Position numbers and translations under genes: made by a program
DNA from: Bacillus sp. AFS037270
GTDB lineage: Bacteria > Bacillota > Bacilli > Bacillales_B > DSM-18226
Assembly (NCBI RefSeq): GCF_002585305.1
Contig: NZ_NUNF01000046.1
Location: forward strand, 28,226-81,111
Direction of reading: 5' to 3'
DNA length: 52,886 nt
Shown here: in pieces, positions 7,923 through 16,043 of the stretch
Layout: each line of letters opens with the position of its first letter
Position numbering within the stretch: the first letter of the stretch is position 1
The notes under the pieces: model-generated
Told to the model about the DNA's origin: nothing
What the model saw: the letters and a program-made list of their open reading frames with translations, nothing else
Database searches by the model: none

Positions 7923-9557
7923 ATGGTTTATCAGCAAAAGCCGTGGTTAAAAATCTATGATCCAAGAATTGATGAGCATGTGAATATTGAACACCAATCC
8001 CTCTATGATTTTCTAAAAGGGGCAGTTAGCCAATATAAGGATAAGCCAGCCCTCACCTTTTATAGTAAGGTTTGGAGCTTTAATGACACCAAGGTGGTTA
8101 CTGACAGATTTGCTGCAGGTCTATCTCGTGAGGGCTTTCAAAAGGGTGATCGCTTTGCTATTATGCTTCCTAATTCCCCGCACTATATTTTTAGCTTGTT
8201 TGGGATTTTTCGACTGGGCGGTATAGCTGTTCAGGTAAATCCTATGTACGTAGAAAGAGAAATTGAACATGTTTTAACTGATTCAGGTTCACAGTATATC
8301 GTTGTTCTAGATGCTCTATACAGTAAAGTTAAAAAAGTCCAGCCGAAAACAGCTTTGAAAAAAGTTATTGTGGTCAGCCTTGGGGGCGAGAGAACAGCTC
8401 TTGCAGAAGGGGACCAATACTTCGAAGATTTTCTTCCTGAAAATATAAACATCCCTGAAGTACATATCGAACGTGAAAATGATGTAGCATTGCTTCAATA
8501 TACAGGTGGAACAACTGGCCCTTCTAAAGGAGTGATGCTTACCCATCTTAATCTGCTAGCCAATTTTAATCAGGTTTGTGATTTTGCTTATAAAACTTGT
8601 GAGAAACCAGAAGACTTTAAAATGATTACTGTTCTTCCTATGTTCCATGTTTATGGACTTTCTAGTACGGCACTTTGCGGTATCCGAGAAGGCGCCAATC
8701 AGATTATTTTGCCGCGCTTTGACCCTAAGGAAGTAATGGAAACAGTAAAACGTGAAAAGCCTTTCCAAATGTCTGGAGTTCCAACCATGTATTTCGCTTT
8801 AAACAGCCAGCAAGGTCTGGAAGAATGCGGTTTTGAACACCTGTATTACGTAAGCTGTGGAGGGGCGCCGCTGCCTGTGGAAGCAGCAAGATTATTTGAA
8901 AAGAGAACAGGAGTCAAACTGCTTGATGGTTACGGTCTTTCCGAATCGTCACCAACGGCTATTTTCAGTCCTCCGTTTGTCCCTAGAAAATACGGCAGTG
9001 TGGGAATCCCTGTTCAAAGTACTATTGCTAAGATAGTTATACCGCAGGACGGAGAATATATCGATGCCCCCGTGGGCGTTGAAGGGGAGCTAGTAATCAG
9101 AGGTCCACAGGTTATGAGAGGCTACTGGAATCGTCCGCAGGATACTGAAGAGACAATAAAAGATGGCTGGCTTTATACAGGAGATATTGCCAAGATGGAT
9201 GAGGATGGCTATTTTTATATTGTAGATCGTAAAAAGGATATGATTATTGCAGGCGGATTCAATGTATATCCTAGTGAAATCGAAGACGTCCTCTACCAGC
9301 ACGAAGCGATTGAAGAGGCGTTAGTAATAGGGGTACCTGACTCTTACCGTGGTGAAACTGTGAAAGCTTTCGTTAAGGTAAAAGGAGGATTTTCAGTCAC
9401 AGAAGAAGAAATTAAACAATTTGGAAGGAAAAATCTTGCCCCCTATAAGGTACCAAAAGAAGTTGAAATTCGTTCCGAGCTGCCGAAGTCCTCGGTAGGA
9501 AAGTTACTAAGAAGGGTCCTTCGAGAACAAGAAATATTGAAAGTTAAAGCTTACTAG
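7923..9557 (+). CDS. Long-chain fatty acid--CoA ligase (AMP-forming)
   Basis: A 544-residue adenylate-forming enzyme that would activate a fatty or hydroxy acid to its acyl-CoA with ATP. Visible motifs are the P-loop YTGGTTGPSKG at 193-203, GYGLSE near 338, YTGDIA near 417, the hinge DRKKDMIIAGGFN near 435, and the catalytic Lys in SSVGKLLRR near the C-terminus. An AGGAGG site lies ten bases before the ATG. It is the first gene of a tightly spaced run that continues through an SDR and four PHA proteins, so it may supply acyl-CoA precursors to PhaC. Chain-length preference cannot be read. Family is certain; the role in PHA supply is inferred. Confidence 0.9.
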   Translation: MVYQQKPWLKIYDPRIDEHVNIEHQSLYDFLKGAVSQYKDKPALTFYSKVWSFNDTKVVTDRFAAGLSREGFQKGDRFAIMLPNSPHYIFSLFGIFRLGGIAVQVNPMYVEREIEHVLTDSGSQYIVVLDALYSKVKKVQPKTALKKVIVVSLGGERTALAEGDQYFEDFLPENINIPEVHIERENDVALLQYTGGTTGPSKGVMLTHLNLLANFNQVCDFAYKTCEKPEDFKMITVLPMFHVYGLSSTALCGIREGANQIILPRFDPKEVMETVKREKPFQMSGVPTMYFALNSQQGLEECGFEHLYYVSCGGAPLPVEAARLFEKRTGVKLLDGYGLSESSPTAIFSPPFVPRKYGSVGIPVQSTIAKIVIPQDGEYIDAPVGVEGELVIRGPQVMRGYWNRPQDTEETIKDGWLYTGDIAKMDEDGYFYIVDRKKDMIIAGGFNVYPSEIEDVLYQHEAIEEALVIGVPDSYRGETVKAFVKVKGGFSVTEEEIKQFGRKNLAPYKVPKEVEIRSELPKSSVGKLLRRVLREQEILKVKAY

Positions 9558-9572
9558 AGAGAAGGGTATGGG

Positions 9573-10352
9573 ATGAATATTCAAGAGCTTTTTAGTTTAA
9601 AAGGAAAAACCGCGATTGTAACCGGCGGTGGAAGAGGACTGGGGCAGCAAATTGCGACAGCTTATGCAGAGGCAGGAGCAAATATCGCTATTTGTTCTAG
9701 AAATCTAGATGCCTGCAAACAATTTACCGAAGCCCTAGAGGAAAAAGGGGTTCGGGCAATTGCCTTCAAATGTGATGTCTCTAAGCTTGAAGATATTCAG
9801 CATGTTGTGGACGAGACTCTGAAGGAATTTGGCAGAATTGATATTTTAGTAAATAACAGCGGTACGAGCTGGGGGGCACCGGCATTAGAAATGCCTGCAG
9901 ATAAATGGGATAAGGTGATGGACATTAACCTTACAGGTGTTTTCTTATTCTCCCAAGCTGTAGGGAAAATTATGGTCAAGCAAAAGTCCGGAAAAATTAT
10001 TAATATCGCATCAATTGCCGGTATGGGTGGGCAAGATCCATTGGTTATGGATGCGATTGGCTATTCTGCAAGTAAGGGGGCGGTTATTACTTTAACCAAG
10101 GACCTAGCCGTGAAACTTGCGCCATACAATGTCCATGTAAATGCCATTGCTCCAGGATTTTTCCCAACCAAAATGGCAAAGGCTATCCTTAATTATTCAG
10201 GTCAAAAAATCCTTGAGCGGACTCCGGCAGGAAGGTTTGGCTCAGATGACGACATGAAGGGTCCAGCCTTGTTTTTAGCTTCAGATGCTTCCAATTATGT
10301 CTATGGGCATATTTTAGCCGTAGATGGGGGAACCACCGCGAGCGTCCAATAA
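9573..10352 (+). CDS. Short-chain dehydrogenase/reductase (SDR)
   Basis: A 259-residue classical SDR: cofactor motif TGGGRGLG at 17-24, NNSG near 95, catalytic Ser147, Tyr164 and Lys168 (in YSASK), and the C-terminal VDGGTT. It starts 15 bp after the acyl-CoA ligase behind AGAAGGG. In PHA clusters this position is normally taken by PhaB, the acetoacetyl-CoA reductase. The sequence looks more like the general gluconate-5-dehydrogenase/3-oxoacyl reductase group than canonical PhaB. A plausible job is making (R)-3-hydroxyacyl-CoA for PhaC, but substrate is not determined by sequence. Confidence 0.85.
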   Translation: MNIQELFSLKGKTAIVTGGGRGLGQQIATAYAEAGANIAICSRNLDACKQFTEALEEKGVRAIAFKCDVSKLEDIQHVVDETLKEFGRIDILVNNSGTSWGAPALEMPADKWDKVMDINLTGVFLFSQAVGKIMVKQKSGKIINIASIAGMGGQDPLVMDAIGYSASKGAVITLTKDLAVKLAPYNVHVNAIAPGFFPTKMAKAILNYSGQKILERTPAGRFGSDDDMKGPALFLASDASNYVYGHILAVDGGTTASVQ

Positions 10353-10385
10353 TTTTTCGTTAGGCAGGAATTAAAGAGGTTAAAC

Positions 10386-10871
10386 ATGAATTCTAAACAG
10401 CAAGATCCTAACAATCAAGATCCTATCCAGTTTTATAAACAAATCGAAGCAGAGATAAATAAAAGAATTCATGCTCGTACCAATTCCCGGGCCTTTACAG
10501 TCGCAGTTGGCAAGGCGATGGATTCACATATAAAAGAATTAAGGATTTATAAACGATTAATTACTAGGTGGTTAAATCGTTTGGACCTTGCCACTAAAGA
10601 TGAATTTGCGTCCCTTTCTAATAGAATAGTAGATGTTGAAGGGGAGATTGATTCTTTGGATGAATCCATCTACCAAATCATAAACTTGCAAAAGAAAAAT
10701 CAACGCAAGCTAAAAATGGTTCGGGAATCACTGGAAGAATGGGCGACTTTTTTAAACTGTGAGGTAAGAGAGAAACGCAGCAATCATATTAAAACACTGG
10801 AAAATGATCTACAGGATTTAAAGAAACTATTTGAAATGGATAATATGAAGGAGGAAATCGATCATGACTGA
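10386..10871 (+). CDS. Short PhaR-like protein (third putative PHA-synthase subunit)
   Basis: A 161-residue, highly charged, largely helical protein. I do not know it as a named gene, but it aligns by eye with the two PhaR proteins of this window. The shared features are an N-terminal DP followed by a KQ-containing helix, a middle SH/LH-x-x-L element, and TKDEF (TKNDV and TKKDV in the PhaRs) leading into a coiled coil with E-x-E-x-x-SLDE. The last third is coiled coil. AGAGG precedes the ATG, and its last 8 bp overlap the next gene, implying translational coupling. It is probably an accessory or regulatory subunit on the granule. A phasin role is the alternative. Confidence 0.6.
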   Translation: MNSKQQDPNNQDPIQFYKQIEAEINKRIHARTNSRAFTVAVGKAMDSHIKELRIYKRLITRWLNRLDLATKDEFASLSNRIVDVEGEIDSLDESIYQIINLQKKNQRKLKMVRESLEEWATFLNCEVREKRSNHIKTLENDLQDLKKLFEMDNMKEEIDHD

Positions 10872-11460
10872 AAATAATCAAACAGTATTAGAAAACCAAG
10901 GAACAGAGGAGTTAGAAAAGGAGCTATCGAGCCTTGACCTACTATGGAAGCTTGGTTTTGATGAATTAGATGCATGGGCTGAGCGCTTTAATAAACAAGA
11001 TGAACGCTTCTTAGAGGCAGTAAGGAACTATGTCGAGAAGGCAAAGCAAAATCAGGAGAATGTGATTGCGGTTGCTGCCCAATTTGGTTTGGAGTTAAAG
11101 GAGTGGGAACAGTCAACACGGGAAGAACTCCTAATGACCACTACATCACTACAGTATTTCTTCCCTGTTAAATCCTATGAAGAAATCAATCAAGTAGTGG
11201 AAGATATTCAAAATAGATCGGCGCAGATTTTAATTACTCCCGTTCAGAAATTAACAACTGGCCAGATACAGGCTCTTGATAAGTTATTAGAAACCGTTGA
11301 ACAATATATTTCTATGAGAAAAAAGGGACGCGAAAAGTATCTCGAGAGTGTAAAGAAAACCACAAATGTTCTTTATGAAAATCAAAAATTATTTGTTGAC
11401 GTCTTTACGAAACAGGTTAAATCAGCTATCTTACCTTTTCAAAAGTATTTGAAAAAGTAA
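10864..11460 (+). CDS. Phasin-like PHA granule protein (module 1)
   Basis: A 198-residue helical, amphipathic protein without signal peptide. It is clearly paralogous to the gene at 30307: both share LDEWAER-type, EELLMTTTSLQ-type and KSYEEIN-type blocks, then EQYI-x-x-RK-x-GRE and YENQK near the C-terminus. The C-terminal half also resembles the PhaP encoded at 34106 (TPV-x-x-L followed by a Lys/Arg-rich helix). The ribosome site AAGGAGG lies inside the end of the preceding gene. Its location before phaR-phaC and its composition suggest that it coats PHA granules or tethers the synthase. I do not recognise a named family for it. Confidence 0.65.
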   Translation: MTENNQTVLENQGTEELEKELSSLDLLWKLGFDELDAWAERFNKQDERFLEAVRNYVEKAKQNQENVIAVAAQFGLELKEWEQSTREELLMTTTSLQYFFPVKSYEEINQVVEDIQNRSAQILITPVQKLTTGQIQALDKLLETVEQYISMRKKGREKYLESVKKTTNVLYENQKLFVDVFTKQVKSAILPFQKYLKK

Positions 11461-11493
11461 TAGAGTAAACAAAATGATAAGAGGTGAAGGTAG

Positions 11494-12060
11494 ATGTCTG
11501 ACAAAGAAAATTACGATCCATATGAATCCCTTCATAAATTTAGTTTATTGTGGGAAAAACAAATAAATGATTTTATCTTTCTATTAGCCAATAACAAAGA
11601 CTATGTAAAAATGTCGCACAGAGGGACAGATTTGCATTCGCGTATTCTTGAAACTTTTAAAAAAAATCAAGAGGCATTGGCAGGTGCCCTTAATTTCCCA
11701 ACGAAAAATGATGTGACAAATGTGGCTAACCTAACCCTTCAAGCGGAAGAAAAAATGGAAGCCCTAGAAGAGCAAATTTGGGATTTACAGGATTCTGTAA
11801 AGTCACAAAATAAAGAGATTGAAAGTGTTGTCGAAGTATCCAAAGAAATCATCAAATTAACCAAGCAGTTAAAGAATGAGTTAGTCAAGACAAAGAAAGA
11901 ACTGTCTGATACAAAGAGCTTACATGCTGAACTTCAGGAATTGAAATTTGAATTATTAAAACTAAATAATTTTAAACAGGAATTCGAGACAATTAAAGAT
12001 CTGATTAAAGAAGAAAAGTCCGCAGAACCTGTGTTAACAGGCACAGCTTCAGGAAACTAA
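11494..12060 (+). CDS. phaR: Class IV PHA synthase subunit PhaR (module 1)
   Basis: PhaR is the non-catalytic partner that class IV (Bacillus) PHA synthases need for activity. This 188-residue protein has the family pattern: YDPYESLHKFSLLWEKQIND at the N-terminus, the conserved FPTKNDV block near residue 67, QAEEKMEALEEQIWDLQDS near 85-105, then a long coiled coil to the C-terminus. GAGGTGAAGG precedes the ATG. It lies 33 bp after the phasin-like gene and 22 bp before phaC. A second, diverged copy is at 30999. Identification rests on strong resemblance to the PhaR sequences I recall from Bacillus. Confidence 0.9.
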   Translation: MSDKENYDPYESLHKFSLLWEKQINDFIFLLANNKDYVKMSHRGTDLHSRILETFKKNQEALAGALNFPTKNDVTNVANLTLQAEEKMEALEEQIWDLQDSVKSQNKEIESVVEVSKEIIKLTKQLKNELVKTKKELSDTKSLHAELQELKFELLKLNNFKQEFETIKDLIKEEKSAEPVLTGTASGN

Positions 12061-12082
12061 CTAGGAGGGGGAGAAAACTACT

Positions 12083-13150
12083 TTGGCAGCAGATTCACCA
12101 TTAACAGAGTTCATTCCCACCTTGGATTTTGACAAAGAAATGCAGCGCTGGGCTAACGTAATTAATATTCTAAGTGAGCCCGAGCCGGAAGTTGGTCACA
12201 CTCCAAGAAATGAAATTTGGCGGAAAAATAAATCCGTTTTATGGCATTATCCGGCGAAACAGAAAAAATATGAAATTCCTTTATTTTTCGTTTACTCCTT
12301 GTTTAATAAGCCATACATTTTAGATATCGCCCCAAAGGCTAGTGTCATTGAAGGACTAACCAATATGGGCTATGAAGTGTATTTGTTGGATTGGGGTTCA
12401 CCGGGGTATGAAGACAAGAAGATAGGGATTGACACCTATATTGAGAAATATTTACGGACCGCAGTTAAGCGAGTGATTCGTCATTCCGGTGCAGAGGAAA
12501 TAACTCTAATCGGCTATTGCTTAGGCGGGACGATTGCTTCTATTTATGCGTCGATTGCGGAAGAGCCAATCAAAAATCTAATTGTCGCGACCGTACCCAT
12601 TGATTTTCAGCCATTTATGGGACCCGATAAGTGGGCTGAAGGGTTTAGAGCAGGAGATATTAACTTCGAGCGCTTTATTGATACCTACGGGATAATTCCA
12701 CCTAAATTGGTAGAAGGTATGTTCCGGGCAATAGGTGCGCCTATCTATTTCACAAATTATACCAATCTTTTACATCGAGCTCATGATTCAAAGTATGTTG
12801 ATAAGTGGCGAAGGATGAATAAATGGACACTTGATCAGGTACCATTTGCTGGTGAAGCCTATCGTCAATTGGCGAGAGACCTCTTTAAAGAGAACAAGCT
12901 CGTTAAAGGAGAAATGATGGTTGGCAATAAAGTAGTAGACTTAAAAAATATAAAGGCCAATCTATTTGTCGTTTCCGGTTCGCGGGACAATTTAATTCTT
13001 GAAGAGCAAAGTAAACCGATTATGGATTTAGCCTCTAGTAAGGATAAAACCTATATCACGGTTGAAGCAGGCCATGTCAGCTTAGCTTTAACCGGTCTGT
13101 TTGCAAAAATTGTGCATCAATGGGCCTCAAGCCGATCGAATCCTCTCTAA
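12083..13150 (+). CDS. phaC: Class IV polyhydroxyalkanoate synthase PhaC (module 1)
   Basis: PhaC polymerises (R)-3-hydroxyacyl-CoA into polyester granules in the cytoplasm. This 355-residue protein has the lipase-like box GYCLGG with catalytic Cys146, Asp302 in SGSRDNL and His331 in EAGHVSL, plus the conserved LLDWGSPG near 102. The length suits class III/IV enzymes, and the adjacent PhaR makes it class IV. Translation begins at a TTG about ten bases after GGAGGGGGAG. A paralog at 31587 aligns with no gap from the first residue through the catalytic Cys. The hydrolase gene downstream is convergent and shares the terminator. Confidence 0.93.
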   Translation: MAADSPLTEFIPTLDFDKEMQRWANVINILSEPEPEVGHTPRNEIWRKNKSVLWHYPAKQKKYEIPLFFVYSLFNKPYILDIAPKASVIEGLTNMGYEVYLLDWGSPGYEDKKIGIDTYIEKYLRTAVKRVIRHSGAEEITLIGYCLGGTIASIYASIAEEPIKNLIVATVPIDFQPFMGPDKWAEGFRAGDINFERFIDTYGIIPPKLVEGMFRAIGAPIYFTNYTNLLHRAHDSKYVDKWRRMNKWTLDQVPFAGEAYRQLARDLFKENKLVKGEMMVGNKVVDLKNIKANLFVVSGSRDNLILEEQSKPIMDLASSKDKTYITVEAGHVSLALTGLFAKIVHQWASSRSNPL

Positions 13151-13194
13151 ATTTAGTCATAATATCGGGTACAAGTAAATATATAATATGTATA

Positions 13195-13239
13195 GGCAAG
13201 TGGGGAAGGGGAAGTAATTCCCTCCTCCTTCAACTTGCC
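13195..13239. terminator. Bidirectional terminator between phaC1 and the hydrolase
   Basis: GGCAAGT pairs with ACTTGCC around an inner stem of GGGGAA and TTCCC; the 3' arm is followed by TTTTA. It overlaps the stop codon of the convergent hydrolase. Confidence 0.7.
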
Positions 13240-14009
13240 GTTTTATGCTTGTTTAAAAAGCTTCTTAGTGTCCTATTAAAGCTATCCTTTGCTTCAAGCT
13301 TTGCAATGTGGCCTGTATTTCTGAAAATCACAAATTCAGAATGAGGAATTTGTTTATGCATCAAGAGTTGCACCCAAGCAGGTATAAGGGAATCATATTG
13401 TCCGCCAATGATTAAGGTGGGAACCTTAATCTTAGGAAGTAATGTCAAATTATTAACTTCCAGGCAGGCTTCCATCGCTTTAAAATGATACTCTCGATTT
13501 GGACGGTAAAATTGGTAAAATTTCTCGAAATTATCTTTGTTCCAAGAATAGAGGCAAATTTTTGCGGCCGTTTCTCTTAGTACATCCTGCGATTTATTTT
13601 CTGCATGTGCTTTTCGATATCTTAAAAAAAGCTTTCCAAGTATTTCTGGCGCATAATGTAAGGTGCTGACCAGCATTAAGGAACGGCACATTTCAGGGGC
13701 CTGACGGTAGATTTCTTGTGCCACCATTCCACCCATTGATAAGCCACAGATGTGTGCGCTTTCAACGTTGAGGCCTTTTAGTAAGCTGATGACATCTTCA
13801 GCGAAATGTTTTATTGAAATTTCTCCAGGCTTTTGATACTCACCATGACCACGCAGGTCGGGTATGATTAAATCGTACTGATCGGCAAATTCAAACTGGT
13901 TTGACCAGCCCTCTTTTACTTCTCCAAGGCCATGAATAAAAACTAATGGTTCACCCTCACCAAATCGCAAATAAGGAATGCAGGAGTCGCCAATAAAAAA
14001 TTCTCCCAA
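13230..14009 (-). CDS. Alpha/beta hydrolase of PHA module 1 (candidate intracellular PHA depolymerase or thioesterase)
   Basis: A 259-residue alpha/beta hydrolase with HGLGEVKEGWSNQ at the oxyanion region, Ser91 in GLSMGG, an Asp in GGQYDSLIP and His in NTGHIAKLE. It starts at TTG, eight bases after AGGAGG. The gene at 32730 is its paralog, with the same length (within one residue) and the same serine position. Both lie tail-to-tail with a phaC. Known intracellular PHB depolymerases of Bacillus are alpha/beta hydrolases of similar size with a Ser lipase box, which makes polymer mobilisation an attractive role. A thioesterase or a repair hydrolase are alternatives. The function is inferred only from linkage. 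Confidence 0.75.
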   Translation of the reverse strand: MGEFFIGDSCIPYLRFGEGEPLVFIHGLGEVKEGWSNQFEFADQYDLIIPDLRGHGEYQKPGEISIKHFAEDVISLLKGLNVESAHICGLSMGGMVAQEIYRQAPEMCRSLMLVSTLHYAPEILGKLFLRYRKAHAENKSQDVLRETAAKICLYSWNKDNFEKFYQFYRPNREYHFKAMEACLEVNNLTLLPKIKVPTLIIGGQYDSLIPAWVQLLMHKQIPHSEFVIFRNTGHIAKLEAKDSFNRTLRSFLNKHKTAS

Positions 14010-14058
14010 TTTTGATTCCTCCTAAGTGTTTTTATAAACATATGTTGCCAATATTTGT

Positions 14059-14110
14059 AAGGTGTAAACATTTATAAAATTCCGATTACTTAATTATATA
14101 GGTGTTGAAG
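14059..14110. promoter_or_regulatory. Candidate PHA-regulator motifs upstream of hydrolase 1
   Basis: AAGGTGTAAACA at 14059-14070 and TAGGTGTTGAAG at 14099-14110 share AGGTGT. The 8-mer TGTAAACA (14063-14070) starts 54 bp above the hydrolase start; the same 8-mer starts 53 bp above the paralogous hydrolase at 33565. Conservation at matching distance suggests a shared operator, PhaQ being the obvious candidate. Confidence 0.4.
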
Positions 14111-14125
14111 TTCATTTATTACCAG

Positions 14126-14144
14126 TATATGTAATTTACATATA
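14126..14144. promoter_or_regulatory. Perfect 19-bp palindrome upstream of desK
   Basis: TATATGTAATTTACATATA is a perfect inverted repeat around one central base, about 120 bp before desK and 117 bp before the divergent hydrolase. It looks like a dimeric repressor operator; the protein is unknown. Confidence 0.45.
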
Positions 14145-14264
14145 TAAAGAAAATTCAGTATTACAGGAGTAATTTGTTTTAAGATGGGGGAATATCAGCT
14201 AAAATGAAGTATTAAGAAGGAAAAATAATTGAGGCAGGAAGTTTTTATTAATGAGGTACCAGGA

Positions 14265-15401
14265 ATGATAAAAAAGTATTTAACCTTTCAAAAAAATAAT
14301 GGCATTGCACCCTATATTTGGACCATCCTTTGCATTCTGCCTTTTTATTTTATAATTCAATCCGCTTCTACGATTAAGATTGTCGTGGGTATATTATTGA
14401 CTTTGGTTTTCTTTATTCTTTACCGGATTGCGTTTATCTCTAAGGGCTGGCCTGTTTATTTATGGACCTTAATTTTAATAGGTATATCGATTACAGCGTC
14501 CAGTCTTTATAGTTATGTTTATTTTGCTTTCTTTCTTGCTTATTTTATCGGAAATATTAAGGACCGAATAGCTTTTTTAACGCTATATTTTATTCATCTC
14601 ATAAGTACGTCCGCATCGATCAACTATAATATTGTCATGCAAGAAAAATTGTTTCTCCAGCAGCTGCCGTTTGTCATCATTATTTGGATTAGTGTGATAC
14701 TCCTCCCATTCAGTATTCATAATCGAAAAGAGCGCGGTCAGCTTGAAGAAAAGCTCGAGGATGCCAATAAACGAATTTCGGAACTTGTTAAAATGGAGGA
14801 AAGAAATCGGATTGCTAGGGACCTGCATGATACACTTGGGCAAAAACTTTCCCTGATTGGCTTAAAGACAGACCTTGCCCGGAAATTAATTTTGAAGGAC
14901 CCTGAGCAGGCTCGTGATGAACTTAAAGATGTACAGCAAACTGCACGGACTGCCTTAAGTGAAGTGAGGAAGATGGTTTCTTCTATGAGAGGAATTCGAC
15001 TGAAGGATGAGATATTTCGGGTTAAACAAATGATTAAAGCTGCCCAAATTAATTTTGAATGTAATGGGGAGTTTGTGCTTCAAAATGTTTCGCTGCTAAC
15101 TGAAAACATTTTAAGTATGTGCTTAAAAGAGGCGGTAAACAATGTGGTGAAACATAGCGAGGCAAAGACTTGTTCTATTTCTATTGCACAAATGTCGAAA
15201 GAGACGATAATGACTATTCATGATGATGGTGTTTTCAAGGGTAAAACAGATGAGCTGTCAGAGGGTCATGGCTTAATCGGCATGAAGGAGCGGCTCGAAT
15301 TTATAAATGGCAGCTTTGAGCTATTGACTGAGAATGGCACCACACTAATCATCACTGTGCCGAATGACGTTAAGCCAACTGATAAGGAGGAAGGCAAATG
15401 A
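14265..15401 (+). CDS. desK: Membrane thermosensor histidine kinase DesK
   Basis: DesK senses membrane order when temperature drops and controls phosphorylation of DesR. The protein has five or so N-terminal membrane segments (1-155), a HisKA_3 dimerisation helix with the phosphoacceptor in ARDLHDTLGQ, and an HATPase domain with KEAVNNVVKHS and GHGLIGMKERL. Starting at this ATG gives a 378-residue protein with the acceptor at His188, the position known in Bacillus subtilis DesK, and the first residues MIKKYLTFQK match that protein. An upstream in-frame TTG with a fair ribosome site would add 12 residues. It overlaps desR by 4 bp. In B. subtilis these genes follow the des desaturase; no desaturase gene is in this window. 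Confidence 0.92.
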   Translation: MIKKYLTFQKNNGIAPYIWTILCILPFYFIIQSASTIKIVVGILLTLVFFILYRIAFISKGWPVYLWTLILIGISITASSLYSYVYFAFFLAYFIGNIKDRIAFLTLYFIHLISTSASINYNIVMQEKLFLQQLPFVIIIWISVILLPFSIHNRKERGQLEEKLEDANKRISELVKMEERNRIARDLHDTLGQKLSLIGLKTDLARKLILKDPEQARDELKDVQQTARTALSEVRKMVSSMRGIRLKDEIFRVKQMIKAAQINFECNGEFVLQNVSLLTENILSMCLKEAVNNVVKHSEAKTCSISIAQMSKETIMTIHDDGVFKGKTDELSEGHGLIGMKERLEFINGSFELLTENGTTLIITVPNDVKPTDKEEGK

Positions 15402-15997
15402 TCAAAATCGTTATTGCTGAAGACCAACAAATGCTGCTTGGAGCATTTGGTTCCCTGCTTAATTTGGAAGATGATATGGAAGTGGTCGGAAAAGCTTCAA
15501 ATGGAGAAGAGGCCGTCGCGCTTGTAAAGAAATTTCAACCGGATGTCTGCATTATGGACATCGAAATGCCTGGAAAAACCGGACTAGAAGCCGCAGAGGA
15601 CATAAAAGGTCTTGGGTGTAAAGTCATTATTTTAACAACCTTTGCGCGAACTGGTTATTTCCAGAGGGCCTTAAAGGCTGGAGTAAGCGGGTATTTGTTA
15701 AAGGATAGCCCAAGTGAGGAGCTAGCCAGTTCAATCCGAAATGTGATGGCCGGCCGACGAATTTATGCACCCGAATTAATGGACGATGTCTATGGGGAAG
15801 AAAATCCATTGACTGACAGAGAAAAAGAAGTACTTGAGCTCGTAGCCGATGGGAAAAACACCAAAGAAATTGCTGAGACCCTCAGCATCAAAACGGGTAC
15901 CGTGCGCAATTATATTTCGATTATCTTAGATAAACTGGAAGTCAAAAACAGAATTGAAGCAATCACCCAATCAAAAGAAAAGGGCTGGTTTAAATGA
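15398..15997 (+). CDS. desR: Response regulator DesR
   Basis: DesR is the NarL-type regulator that activates the fatty acid desaturase gene in the cold. The 199-residue protein has a receiver domain with acidic pocket EDQ at 8-10 and the phosphoacceptor Asp54 in CIMDIEMPG, then a LuxR-type HTH with LTDREKEVLELVADGKNTKE near 135. Length, Asp54 and the ending SKEKGWFK match B. subtilis DesR as I recall it. The ATG overlaps the desK stop and follows AAGGAGGAAGG. A terminator begins at its stop codon. Confidence 0.93.
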   Translation: MIKIVIAEDQQMLLGAFGSLLNLEDDMEVVGKASNGEEAVALVKKFQPDVCIMDIEMPGKTGLEAAEDIKGLGCKVIILTTFARTGYFQRALKAGVSGYLLKDSPSEELASSIRNVMAGRRIYAPELMDDVYGEENPLTDREKEVLELVADGKNTKEIAETLSIKTGTVRNYISIILDKLEVKNRIEAITQSKEKGWFK

Positions 15998-16029
15998 GGT
16001 GTATTCCAAGGAATACACCTTTACTTTTT
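15997..16029 (+). terminator. Terminator after desKR
   Basis: A perfect 11-bp stem AGGTGTATTCC / GGAATACACCT with a 2-nt loop is followed by TTACTTTTT. Confidence 0.9.
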
Positions 16030-16043
16030 GAGGGGAATTATTC

